Part shown: in pieces, positions 8,284 through 17,949 of the stretch
Numbering within the stretch: the first letter of the stretch is position 1
Layout: every line of letters begins with the position of its first letter
Assembly (NCBI GenBank): GCA_003427395.1
Contig: BFEA01000378.1
Location: 749,708-780,538 of the forward strand
DNA: 30,831 bases
Reading direction: 5' to 3'
Source: Chara braunii
Lineage: Eukaryota; Streptophyta; Charophyceae; Charales; Characeae
The notes under the pieces: generated by a model
Databases searched by the model: none
Told to the model about the DNA's origin: nothing
The model's input: the letters and a program-made list of their open reading frames with translations, nothing else
Position numbers and translations under genes: made by a program

Positions 8284-10052
8284 TAAGGGGTTAAACTGAC
8301 CCTTGCGATTCCAAAGTGGGCGCCCGACGCATTGACGTGTACACAACCCAAGATAAGGAAAATGGACTTGTGCTCGCTCTTTCCCTTGAGAGAATCAGAT
8401 TTGAGAGTGGCTGGGCGCATGGCATGGCCAGGCCTGGAGGTATAACATGTATGCTTTGCACTCGATTAGCCATCTCCTTTGCGGGGTGGCTTTAGCCCTC
8501 CTTCGTCCGGTGCTGGTGTTCGCCAGTCCGGGGAAGCCTTGGGCAAGTCGCAGGTCGACCCTTCCTCTACGTATGAAAGAAGGGCTCCGGTTACCTGGCA
8601 GGCGGTCTGTCCTTCGGCTTCGGCTGGGGTCCGATGAAAATCCCATGGCGGAGTGATCCAACCGAATGGGTGCCCTCCTCTCTTCTTCTTTGAGCCCAGC
8701 GGGCTCAAGCACTTTGCACTGTTTTTTGAAATGATTGAAGGAACCAACATGAACACAATGGGTCATCAAGAAGGAACAACCCCGCCCTATGAAAGGACAG
8801 ACAAGTGAAGAGAAAGGGAATGAAGGGAGTTGTTAGACTCCAAGGAAAACTAGCTTACCTTTGAAGATTCTCACGAAAAGGAACCAACCACTATGTATTT
8901 TGAAAATAGGGGGAGTGACACTCATTGTCCTGAGAGAAAATTGTGAGTTATGGGTAGGAAGCGCTGGGTGCACCAAGGGAAAGGCACTTGTACTCTATGT
9001 GTCCCACTTGGGACTTGTGTTTGCATGATGGGATTCGAGCGTCCTGCCTTTCGGAAGGAAAGGATGGGTCTGCACCGCCTGGTGCGGGTTGCGAAACGTC
9101 GCTCTCTTTTGAGGTTGCAGTGTGTTCGTGTGTGGAGGTCAGGCCACCGAGCTGTCGGATGGGAGTTTGTCACGCCGGTTGATTAGTAGCATTCCGGTTC
9201 GAGCGGTGACGAGCTTGGCTCAGTGATCTGCTAGGCGGGGTGCGAAATGTCTCCTCTGGCGGGGCTTAGCCTATTGGCTGGCGGGGGGAGTACCACTACA
9301 TGCGGACAAGGGCGGAACCTCGAAGACGATTAGTAGCTTCTCGTAGCATGGTTTGGGAAAGGCTGATTCTTGTCGAACCAATGGAGGTGAATGCCTAGAC
9401 GACTGACTTTTGTCCCTGTATTTAGACACACGGGGTAACCCTCGGTGTCGGTATGGATGTGCAAAAGCGGCAAGACGGGATGGGGTATTCTGGGCATAAG
9501 GAAAGGGCTAATGCCTTGCCGGAGCTTGGGTACCGTGCTCACGACGGTTGAGCTGCGCTTGAGGTATGGGATAAAACTCTACCGATAGTACCAGCGGAGA
9601 GACCATATTGGGAAAAGGTCGGTGAGGAGATGACCGGCCCGTATGTGAGATTGCCTGATTTTTTTATGTGTTCCCCCTCTGTAAAGATTGATTGAGCTTG
9701 GATTGTTGGACGGGACATATTTCTAAGTCTATCCCCCCCCCCCCCATCTAAGTCCACACGAGTGAGAGATGATCGGAAGGAAGGAGGATAGAGGTCAGTT
9801 GGAATGGAACCAAGAAAAAAGAAATGTGGGGAAATGGATGGCCGACCGAGGGTATTATGGGAAGGAGGTACTTAGGAATAGGGAGATAAATTAGGGAGAC
9901 CTTGATGAGGGGTGTGAAATAATTCTCATCTAGGACGAGGGTTGACCTGACCAAAAGGACCGTTTGATACTCTCTTATGAAAACAGGGGTCGGGTGCGGG
10001 AAACAAGATGGCGTGATGGTTGTCTTCCCCGATCTATACCAGCGGCCGGGAG
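8284..10052 (+). other. Untranslated leader between PBS and ORF cassette
   Basis: About 1.8 kb of G-rich sequence with frequent stops in all frames and no recognisable protein. There is a C-run at 9731-9745. In a retrotransposon this is where packaging and dimerisation signals would lie, but I cannot point to one. Confidence 0.5.
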
Positions 10053-10820
10053 ATGCCTGTAGATGTAAAGGATGGGGTGTCGGTCGTCCTCTCGGAAGAT
10101 AGGACGTGGACGAACCTTGAACCAGCATATCAAACCGTAATGTTGGAAGGGGAGGACGCGTTCCTGTGGATAGAGACGGTATGGGCTAATGTCAGCTTGA
10201 CGAGGTTGTCGCCGAGCTTAATGGATTTGGAGTTCCGAGGGACAGTGGAAGCCCGGGGGTGGGTCTACTTGTCGCAAGACGAGGAGAATGCTATGGTCAT
10301 AGAGTTGGTACTTGGAAATACGTCGGGCGAGTTGTTTAGTAAGGCAGAAGCGGACGTTGTATGGGTTGCGTGTCAACGGAGGGAAATGGAAATGGAAAGG
10401 GTAGATGTGCGGGTGGAACTTGGGGATAGAGGAAGCATGAGGCGACCCGTCAGAACCATGCAATGCATGTTGCCTCCCTTCCTGGTGGAAGCGGTTTTCG
10501 AAACCCGGAGCAAGCTAGTACGGATATGCCAGTCCATGACGAACCTCGGACTATACCAGTGCGCGAGGCAAGACTTTTTTCGATTGTCGGTAGAAATGTA
10601 GCCGTTTGAGGGGAATTGGGCGGACGAGCTGGCCGAGATACTAAATTGTCGTAGCGTAGACGATGTCTTTGTCTCTAGCTCCGTGCATTGGGGGATGGTC
10701 TATAGAAATGTGGCAATAGGGGAGACATTTCGAGAAGGGGTGAAAGAGTTGTTTTACAACGAAGAGAACGACTTCAGCGATGAGGACGAAGATGATGAGG
10801 TAGAGGGCTGGTACTTCTAA
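10053..10820 (+). pseudogene. Cassette unit A: unrecognised two-domain ORF, one in-frame TAG
   Basis: I do not recognise this protein family. The frame runs from ATG 10053 to TAA 10818 with one TAG at 10599. Sequence after the TAG stays in frame and keeps matching the sister units, so the whole 255-codon region is one unit. The N-terminal half alternates hydrophobic residues as in beta strands (DAFLWIETVW, then GWVYLS). The C-terminal half looks helical, with LPPFLVEAVF and, across the stop, PFEGNWADELAEIL, which matches GPFWGNRAHELLKVI of unit D. It ends in an acidic tail with DEDEDDE and the final residues GWYF. There is no signal peptide, membrane segment or cysteine motif. It is the first of four copies between PBS and gag, so it belongs to the retroelement. 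Confidence 0.6.
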
Positions 10821-10878
10821 GGAGGGTGACTTGACCTAGGGGAAACGGGTGCCCTGGTATTGTGCAGGAAGGGGAAAG

Positions 10879-11691
10879 ATGACTAGAGAGGAAAGGATGA
10901 TGGAATACACCTTCAAGGGAGGGGAACCAAGGCGACTCAGAGGAGGAATAGAAATGCCTATACCGGTAGAAAACGAGTGGAGGGGGACCACATGCGACTG
11001 GGTCTGGTTTGAGGTTGCCCGGGAATTGTCATATGTATGGATAAAACGCATTTGGAACCCAATAAGGGAAGAGGAAGGTTAGGACGATATAGCAGAAGGC
11101 AAAGTGGAATCGGTCGGGACGATTGTCCTTTCCGAAGACGGGTGACACCTATTTTGCACTATGTTAGCAATGGGACAGGATCCAATGTGGCTTCTAGGGG
11201 ATGCAGAGGCGCGAACCCAAAAGGAAGGCAAAAGGTTCGCCAACGAGGGATGGGACGAAGTTAGTAGCAGAGTTGTGATGGGAGGATGGAAGGAACTCAA
11301 GCCTCCCGGCCTGCGCACAACAGCGTGGGTGCCCGAGTTCGTGGCCGACTGGTTCGAGGGTTTTAAGCACATCGCAGACGTGGGCGACTCCATGAGGGAA
11401 GTACACATAGAATGTGCCTGGCTGACTGAAAATTTCTATAGGATCTCCTTAAAGTATGGGCCCTTCTACGGAGATAAAGCCGGGGAGATCCTCACCGTCC
11501 TAAGGATAGGCAAGTATAACCGCCCAGAGGTAGACGCGGAGGCTTGGGACGCCATAGTCAGCCGAGAGGCGGCGGCCGCTCCATGCTACGTAGATGATGT
11601 TTTTAAACTGAGGTACTATGGTTCGACTAAAAAGGACCCGAGAATCGAACACCGCAGGGCGGTCGAAGTATGGAGGATGCATGTGAATTAG
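10879..11691 (+). pseudogene. Cassette unit B: same family, in-frame TAG and TGA
   Basis: The frame opens at ATG 10879 and ends at TAG 11689. A TAG at 11080 and a TGA at 11143 interrupt the N-terminal half. The longest clean piece, from ATG 11161, covers the rest. The TGA falls where unit C has Trp in LSEEGW; B reads LSEDG, stop, HLF. The C-terminal half carries the family signature: MGGWKEL, VPEFVADWF, YGPFYGDKAGEIL, then AWDAIVSRE and CYVDDVFKLRY. Unit D is the closest sister, sharing MGGW(K/R)E(L/F) and GPF(Y/W)G. Only about 60 bp separate its ATG from the end of unit A. Confidence 0.6.
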
Positions 11692-11943
11692 GGTGTAGCA
11701 TAAGAAAGGGGGCGTGTACATTAGTTAGCAGGGGATGCGAGGGGGTCGAAACAAGGGGGGGTAGCAACAACCGAAAAAGGGGAAGAAAATTTGTACGTGT
11801 ATGGGGCAGGGATAGTAGCAAGAACCGGTGTACGATAGGTGAGGAGTGTTGAAAGACTAAAGCACGAAAGGCACGAAATCTCGGTGGGTGCAGTGATCGG
11901 ACTAAGGGAGCAGGAAAGGAGACGTTGCAAGATAGCCCGACGA

Positions 11944-12723
11944 ATGACATTCTGGGAGGATAGGCCTCGCGGGATCCTGCCGCCAAGAGCATCAGGGGGC
12001 AGGGTCGAAATGAGCCTGCTAGCAAGAAACGTGGTGAGTAACCCGATAATGGGCTAGGTGGGGGTAGAATTGGTGGAAGACACGGTGTACCTAGTAGTAG
12101 AGCTGGAATGGCGTGCGAGAGGGGAGTTCGGGGGCATAAATTTGGACCTCCCAGGGCGCGTACATGCGACAGGATCCTTACACCTGTCGGAAGAAGGATG
12201 GCGGACCTTTGGGATTGCTTTGGCTTTCGGGGATGACCCCGTGCGAATGTTCGAAGGAGCGTGGCAAATAACCTGGCGGGAGGGGTTTGAGTTCGCGGAT
12301 CCGGAACGAGATGATGTGACGGCTGAGGTAAAAGTCGTCGCCGCAGGGGTCTTTAGGTTGCCAAATGAGGTCGTACGAATGAATCTACCACCCTTTCTAC
12401 TAAGACGAATGGGAGGCGTGGAGCGAGTGGAGCAGGCGGTAGCTGCCGTAACTGGGCTAAATTTTGATGAAGCATTAATGTATCGGGAATACTACCGGGC
12501 CTTCTTAGAGATGGGACCTTCTGAGGATGAACAAGGACACGAGGTGTTATCCATACTACGGACAGCAGTAAATACTAGGTCGGGGATTTCGCAAATAAGT
12601 GATGAGGCCATGTGGGGAGTCATCAGGCGGGAAGTAGGTCGAGGCACGACCTACATAGATGACCTATACCGGCTGTACGAGCAGCCATCGGAGGTTGCTG
12701 CTCCTGGGAATATGGAAGGATAG
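11944..12723 (+). pseudogene. Cassette unit C: best preserved copy, open from 12058
   Basis: An open stretch of 221 codons runs from 12058 (GTG, not a real start) to TAG 12721. The same frame continues upstream through a single TAG at 12055 to ATG 11944. The N-terminal half has strand-like segments (VYLVVELEW, HATGSLHLSEEGW, FGIALAFGDDP). The C-terminal half has LPPFLLRRMGG, YREYYRAFLEMGPSEDEQGHE, then WGVIRREVGRGTTYIDDLYRLYEQP, which lines up with IIQREIEIGESYLAGVAQLFEEP in unit D. Being the longest open copy, it is the best probe for homology searches. The start may be ATG 11944, or 12031 (ATGAGCCTG is at 12010) if translation begins later. No function is proposed. Confidence 0.6.
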
Positions 12724-12854
12724 TCAGGACCAGAGAAGAAAAATGAGAACATAAAGGGTAAGGGGGCAGTAGGTGGACGTTTGTTGAGGATCGGTTGTAA
12801 TCCTTTCTATGTGGACTATGTAGGGAATCGCCAAAGCAGCAATGGCAGCAAGAT

Positions 12855-13641
12855 GTGTGCGGATGGAACTCCAGCCTCGGTACCCCGGACCGCCCTGGAA
12901 TAATGGCAGGCGATGGAAAAGCGTCCCTCCCGTCAAATTCCAACTTTCGGGGGTTCGACGTAGAATGGCGGGCCGTGACACTAGGAAGAGACAGCGCCTT
13001 CATGTTGGTGGAATGTCGGTGGACAAAGATGAGACTCAACCGGGGGCCTGGGGAGTCGGGATGACCTGTTTTCCAATTTGGAGGTAACCGGGGTCCTATA
13101 CCTACCCGAGGCTGGCTGACACTTGCTAGGGATAGGAATAGCGCAAGGCCACGAGCGGGCTCCCGTCTTTCGAAGGGCGGCCCGGGTGTTGACGCGGATA
13201 GGACAATCGGGTAGGGGTAGAAGAAACGTGGATTTACTTACCAGGGTGGAAATGGGAGGTTGGAGGGAATTCAGGGCACCAACCACACCGCTGAGGTGTC
13301 GGGTCCCCCAATTTATGATAGACCTCATCTTCGGGAGCTTCGCGAGGGCGCAGGAGCTGGCAGACTCGGCGATAGTCTGGGTAGACCACTTCCCCTTTCA
13401 GACCATCGGGATGTTCTACGATGTTTCCGTGGAACATGGGCCGTTCTGGGGAAACAGGGCCCACGAGTTACTGAAAGTCATCCATATTTTGATATTTGGG
13501 TTGCCACGGCTAGCCTGGGCGGAATACGAACACATAATCCAAAGGGAAATCGAGATAGGGGAAAGTTATCTAGCGGGGGTGGCGCAACTATTCGAGGAGC
13601 CTACCGAACCGGAAGGGCCACAAGGGCGAGAACGGGACTAG
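12855..13641 (+). pseudogene. Cassette unit D: same family, frameshifted N-terminal half
   Basis: The N-terminal part (12855-13064) is in a different frame from the rest and contains GRDSAFMLVECRW, equivalent to DAFLWIETVW in A. The frame then changes between about 13050 and 13085. The next part reads VTGVLYLPEAG, TGA at 13117, HLLGIGIAQG, so the TGA sits exactly where B has one. The clean C-terminal part starts at 13123 (TTG, not a real start) and ends at TAG 13639. It holds MGGWREF, VPQFMIDLIFG, EHGPFWGNRAHELLKVI and EHIIQREIEIGESYLAGVAQLFEEP. This copy is damaged, but the C-terminal domain is complete. Confidence 0.6.
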
Positions 13642-14111
13642 CACCCGGGGACGGGCCAATAGGGCAAATCGAGTATAGTCTGCTACGTACAGGGGATCGC
13701 CGATGGAAATAAGGAAGGGCCTCGGACCCGGACGATCAAAACCCGCTAGAGAATAAAGGGGGGAGGATAGACTCCTAATGATTGCCATGACCCTGAAGGT
13801 CGAAAAGGGGAATACTTCCCGGGAAATTTTCCCTGGCAGGGTGCCTAACCCGGACTCCTACGCACCGGCCGACGGGACAAGGACGCTCTAAATGAGCCTG
13901 TGATAAAGGAAACTAAGTCACGCCCTTTAGCTCGGTAAGGCAGCAAGGCCAAACGTGGCTCCTTCTTAGGGAAGCAATCAGGAAAGGAGAATGCGGAGAA
14001 GGCTATTTTCCCGAATAAAGATAAGTCGACAAAGTTGGAACCTAGGGAACCTAAATGCCTCGCGCTGCGTGTGTCCTGGGGAATCCTTTGGTTTAAGCAG
14101 AACTAGGCAAA
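13642..14111 (+). other. Spacer between ORF cassette and pre-gag
   Basis: About 470 bp with no open frame of note and no trace of a fifth cassette unit that I can see. Confidence 0.6.
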
Positions 14112-14702
14112 ATGGCAACGGAAGATGAGACGGATAATCGTAAGAGCGAGGGCGGACCAGGTTTAGGAGGCAGTGTCGTGCAGAGCGAAGAGGGGCATAA
14201 AGATAGAGAATCGATAAATCCGGATGGTACCAAAGGGAACCGGAAGGAAATCTCCTCAGGAGAAAGTTCGGGGAAAGCCGGGGGAAGCAGGCAAGGGACT
14301 CCGGAAACCAAGGAGGGCAGAAATAAGGATAGGACAAGCCCCTGGAATTCAGAGGGAGCTGTGTCTAAGAAAGTAAGGGTCACGGGTGCGAGGCGCAAAC
14401 TAGCGGAGATAGAAAAAAGGACCGCGGAGTACAAGGCAAGATTGATCGAGGAAATGATGACTGGGAACGAAGAAGGCCCCCTGCAGGAAGAACCGCGGGA
14501 CGAACGGAGGACCGACCGAGGCGGAATTGGGCAAGGGGATAAGGGTAGCGACCGTGGGGGAACACCGAGCAAAAGAAGGAAAGAGAGAGAGAACTCTCCA
14601 GGGATGGAAGCAGAGAAAGCTACAAACCAACCAGCCATAGATAGTAGGGCTAGCCGCCTGCCGACCACACCAGCTGTAACGCGAGGATGTGAAGGGCTCT
14701 GA
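14112..14702 (+). CDS. Pre-gag ORF: charged, disordered protein in frame with gag
   Basis: 196 residues from ATG 14112, rich in Gly, Glu, Lys and Arg, with no hydrophobic core. It is probably largely disordered. A helical stretch at residues 93-118 (ARRKLAEIEKRT to LIEEMM) and basic clusters KKVRV and PSKRRKER that could be nuclear-localisation signals are visible. It lies in the same frame as gag. Between the two only a TGA (14700) and a TAG (14766) interrupt, so it was probably an N-terminal extension of Gag. It could equally be a separate accessory protein. No conserved domain is recognised. Confidence 0.55.
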   Translation: MATEDETDNRKSEGGPGLGGSVVQSEEGHKDRESINPDGTKGNRKEISSGESSGKAGGSRQGTPETKEGRNKDRTSPWNSEGAVSKKVRVTGARRKLAEIEKRTAEYKARLIEEMMTGNEEGPLQEEPRDERRTDRGGIGQGDKGSDRGGTPSKRRKERENSPGMEAEKATNQPAIDSRASRLPTTPAVTRGCEGL

Positions 14703-14798
14703 AGCCTCAGGGAAAGGGTGTTGGGATGGTTCGACCCGGGAGGGACTGCAAAGACTAGGGAGGGATAGAAGGCCGGCAAGAAAGGACCGGATACCAGT

Positions 14799-15938
14799 AT
14801 GGCGGGCGAGGCCAGTAGCTCCGAAGGCGGCCTTAGGAAGATAGTATCATCCCTCGCGCGAGCACTGAACAAAAATCAGGGTTACCTAGCGGACGCTAAG
14901 AAAAAGTTGACGTTTGACGGGGCGAACATCACGGAATTCCTGATAGATTACGAGAATCTGGCCTCGCTGTTGAAATGGAACGAAAAAGAAAAGATGGACC
15001 ACCTGGGGCAGCATGTGTCTCTGAGCTTGGGGCGGGACATAATGGCCATCGTAGCCGCGAGTCGATCCTGGAAGGAAACCCGAGATGGGATGATGAGGAA
15101 ATACCTGGCAGTGGAGAAAAGGGCTACGGAGGCCGACTTAGCGGCAGTTCAGAGGAAAAACTTCGCAAGGTACAATGACTTCCTACGGGAATTTACTTTA
15201 GTAGCACTAAGGATCCCCGGGGTCACGGACCGGATAATGAGCAAATACTTCCTCAAGCAGCTCTCCGAGTTCGAGAAAGACAAGATTCTGTCGGCTTACC
15301 AACAGACGAGCAAGTTCGTAAACACTCGGGATGTTGATTTTAGTACGGTAACAGATCTGGTTGAGAAGACAGTGGTAACCGAAACATTGGCCTTGCTCAA
15401 GGAGGGGGAGGTCATAGACTTGACCAGTAGGACAAGCGACAAGGTAAAGAGGGGGATTGAGAGCCTACACGAACGGGTCCACGAAGTCGACAATAAGATT
15501 GAAAGGGTGGAGAACGCGCTGGTGGTTATGCAGGCGCAAGTATCCCGCCCCGCCCTCCCTCCCCAGGAAGCCGTAGTTCCACCAGGTGTAGCCAACCGAG
15601 GATTCAGACAGAGAGACCCCGCTAATGAGCAATGCAAGTACTGCACCGCAGTGGGACATTTTGTGCGCGCTTGTCCAAAGCTCAACCATGATATATTAAA
15701 AAGGAGACGTACTAGGTCGTTAAAAGGGGAGATATTCGGACCGCAGGGAGAGCGGGTGAATTGGAACTCACCAGGGGGAATGCGGCGAGCCATTATCATG
15801 CTCAATAGGTTAGAGGTAACTGCAGTAGAGGCCGAGCCGGTGGTAGATATCATCTGGGATCAACTTCGGGGCCGTGGGCCGCAGGCCAACTTCATTCTGG
15901 AAAACGACGGACGTGATAGGGTGAACGCGACTACTTGA
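14799..15938 (+). CDS. gag: Gag (capsid and nucleocapsid) with CCHC zinc knuckle
   Basis: 379 residues. Gag forms the virus-like particle that packages element RNA. Residues 35-170 are the helical capsid-like part (FDGANITEFLIDYENLASLL, then the RNFARYNDFLREF-type region), resembling plant Ty3/gypsy Gag. A heptad-like coiled coil follows at about 218-250 (LHERVHEVDNKIERVENAL). The zinc knuckle CKYCTAVGHFVRAC (C-x2-C-x4-H-x4-C) spans residues 279-292 and would bind RNA as nucleocapsid. VIDLTS at 205-210 looks like a SUMO-interacting motif. The frame ends at TGA 15936 in the context TGA CTA G and continues open into protease. The start at 14799 is the first ATG after the TAG at 14766, but upstream in-frame sequence may also have belonged to Gag. 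Confidence 0.85.
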   Translation: MAGEASSSEGGLRKIVSSLARALNKNQGYLADAKKKLTFDGANITEFLIDYENLASLLKWNEKEKMDHLGQHVSLSLGRDIMAIVAASRSWKETRDGMMRKYLAVEKRATEADLAAVQRKNFARYNDFLREFTLVALRIPGVTDRIMSKYFLKQLSEFEKDKILSAYQQTSKFVNTRDVDFSTVTDLVEKTVVTETLALLKEGEVIDLTSRTSDKVKRGIESLHERVHEVDNKIERVENALVVMQAQVSRPALPPQEAVVPPGVANRGFRQRDPANEQCKYCTAVGHFVRACPKLNHDILKRRRTRSLKGEIFGPQGERVNWNSPGGMRRAIIMLNRLEVTAVEAEPVVDIIWDQLRGRGPQANFILENDGRDRVNATT

Positions 15939-15942
15939 CTAG
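15936..15942 (+). promoter_or_regulatory. Gag stop in TGA-CTA-G readthrough context
   Basis: Gag ends TGA CTA G and the pol frame continues in phase. UGA CUA G is a known leaky stop context in plant and animal viral and cellular genes, and gammaretroviruses use readthrough of a gag stop to make Gag-Pol. Whether this stop is functional or a mutated CGA codon cannot be told from one copy. Confidence 0.45.
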
Positions 15943-17353
15943 GGACAACTGGGAGAAGGATTATCCGTGACACCGTGATGGAGGAGGTTGCTGGAAGTTC
16001 CGAACCCCAGGCTGCGCCCGAGGTCAAGGAACTAGAGAAAGTCTACGGGAAGCCTAGGGAAGAGGAGCCTACAGACAAAGTTACCGCTGCTAAGAAGAAG
16101 TCCCGGTATCAAATCCCAATCTTAACCATACCTTAGATCGACGACACCCTTAGCAAGTTACTAGGGACCATGGTATCGATGTCGTTTCAGACCATGCTCC
16201 AGGCTAGCCCTAGGTTGCTCAAAGGGCTTAGACAACTGTTGACTCGGTGGCGAGTAGAAATAAACGACAACCCCGAATTACCAGAAGAAGAAAGGGAGGC
16301 GGAAGCTCCACAAGAAGTTGCTAACCTTCAAAGGAGTCGCGGGGATTTAGAGGATCTCGAGAAAGCCTTTGCGGACATCTGCCTGAGCTTACTGGACCGA
16401 GAAGGTGGTGAGGTCATGAGGGCACCTCCCGGAACAAAGCTTAGCTTCCATGCACTGCCCGTAGGAAAGCTGAAAATCCAGATCGGGACTCATCATACCG
16501 ACGCATTAGTAGACGGGGGAGCGAAAATCACTCTCATAAGGAGGGATTTCGCAACGATCACGGGCTGTAAGGTAAATAAGGAAGTAACAGGGAGCATCCA
16601 GGGGGCCGGTGGGGAAATCCCGTTCGCTGGGTATGTCACGAAATGCGCAGTCAAGGCGGGAGTCAGGGAGTCGATCTGGTCGTTCCAACGGATGACAGTA
16701 ATGGAGGAAATGGACCACGATATAATCCTCGGGAGACCGTGGTGCGCAAACGTGGAAATGATAGGCATGCACTTGCACGATGGCACGTACATGGTAGACA
16801 TAGAGGACCCGGTGGCTGGCCAGGGAGAGCTCCCTCGACTTCTAGGGACAGGAGGAGACCCTCCGAAGGGAAAGATAGCCACATGGTCGCCATTGTTTGA
16901 GGCTAGCGCACGAAAAGGGGCTTTCGCGCGGATGGAAGGTATGAGAGAAAGGGTAGAAATTATGATTGAGGAGGCATTCAACAAGAAGGAATGGATCAAG
17001 ATGGGCCTGCCCCAGAAGAAGAGGAGACAGGAGGACGAAGCCTTAGGTGTTATGTAGCAGAAAAGGAGTCAGAAGTCGAACTCGGTGCCAGCCTGCCCAA
17101 ACGGAAAGAAGTACGTATGGATGTGCCAGAAGTCGCACTCGAGATCCCCGACTTGTTACAGCTCATCAAGGCCCTCAGATACCACAAGGTAGGAGTGGAC
17201 TCGGCGGCCTTGGCCAAATTTGAAGAAGAGGTACAAAAGGGATATTGTCTGAATGGAAAATTAGTTAGTATACAACCACGACTCGTAGAGGCGACGAGGG
17301 CAATCCCGACCGTTCATTTTTTAGGAGAAAGATCCTCCTCGATCGACACCTGA
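15939..17353 (+). pseudogene. pol: Aspartic protease region of pol
   Basis: The gag frame continues through a TAG at 16134 into a clean ORF from ATG 16170 to TAG 17055. A retropepsin-like domain starts near residue 95: KLKIQIGTHHTDALVDGGAKITLI carries the active-site position (D115-G116-G117, usually D-S/T-G), and DIILGRPW is the typical second motif of plant Ty3/gypsy proteases. The enzyme would cut Gag-Pol in the particle. A one-base deletion between about 17010 and 17055 moves the reading into another frame, which stays open to TGA 17351 (GYCLNGKLVSIQPRLVEATR) and looks like the protease-RT linker. The DGG triplet replaces the catalytic Ser/Thr and may have cost activity. Confidence 0.7.
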
Positions 17354-17850
17354 GAAAGACGTAGGCTAGCCAAGCTATATATACGTTGGATAGGAAGAGG
17401 ATTCTCTAATAAGCCCCACTTAATTGGAGACTTATGATTTATGTAAGCGTCTCTATCGATCCTTAGAGGCCATACGCCAGACGCACGGAAACTACCAATT
17501 GTGATGATATGGTCCAATCCTCATGGTGACATGAGGCGCAAGAGCGCGCATTGTTTTCGCCTAAGGTAATTTCGTTGCCTTACTTTCTAGGTGACTGAAT
17601 CAGCAGACGGGAAGGAGCCTAAATCGACGGACTTGAGTTAGTCCGTCGCACACTCAAGGCCAGCAAACGAAGTGGGCGCTCGAACTCCGAAACTGCTTGC
17701 TGGAGGCAGCACCCGCATTTGTACTCGAGCAGACACTTCGCGTCTGATCTATCGCCAGAGTGGAGCCAAAGGCGCAACGGGAAGCAGAGGCCTCTCTTAT
17801 TTGACATTTAAGGCCGAAGGATGATTCATATATGAGAATTGACTCTCTGA

Positions 17851-17949
17851 AATTGGGTTTTTCTTATAGTGAAAATGCCATAAAACACGAACCAACATCC
17901 ATAACACGAAGATCAGAATCACCATCAAGAAAAAAAAGATATCATGATG
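17851..17949 (-). pseudogene. cox2: cox2 exon fragment (mitochondrial origin)
   Basis: 33 codons on the - strand read [15 protein letters not shown], then [18 protein letters not shown]. This is the first transmembrane helix region of cytochrome c oxidase subunit 2, a respiratory complex IV subunit normally encoded in mitochondria. The match begins just after the group II intron end. After NPI it reads SESQFS where plant COX2 usually has a Pro followed by another sequence, so the match fades. A Ser where Pro is expected could reflect U-to-C editing in the source mitochondrion, but that is weak. The fragment is non-functional here. Confidence 0.8.

Noticed and set aside
14093-14872. 259-codon minus-strand ORF
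   Set aside because: Antisense shadow of the G/A-rich pre-gag region; Ser/Pro/Leu-rich without motifs.
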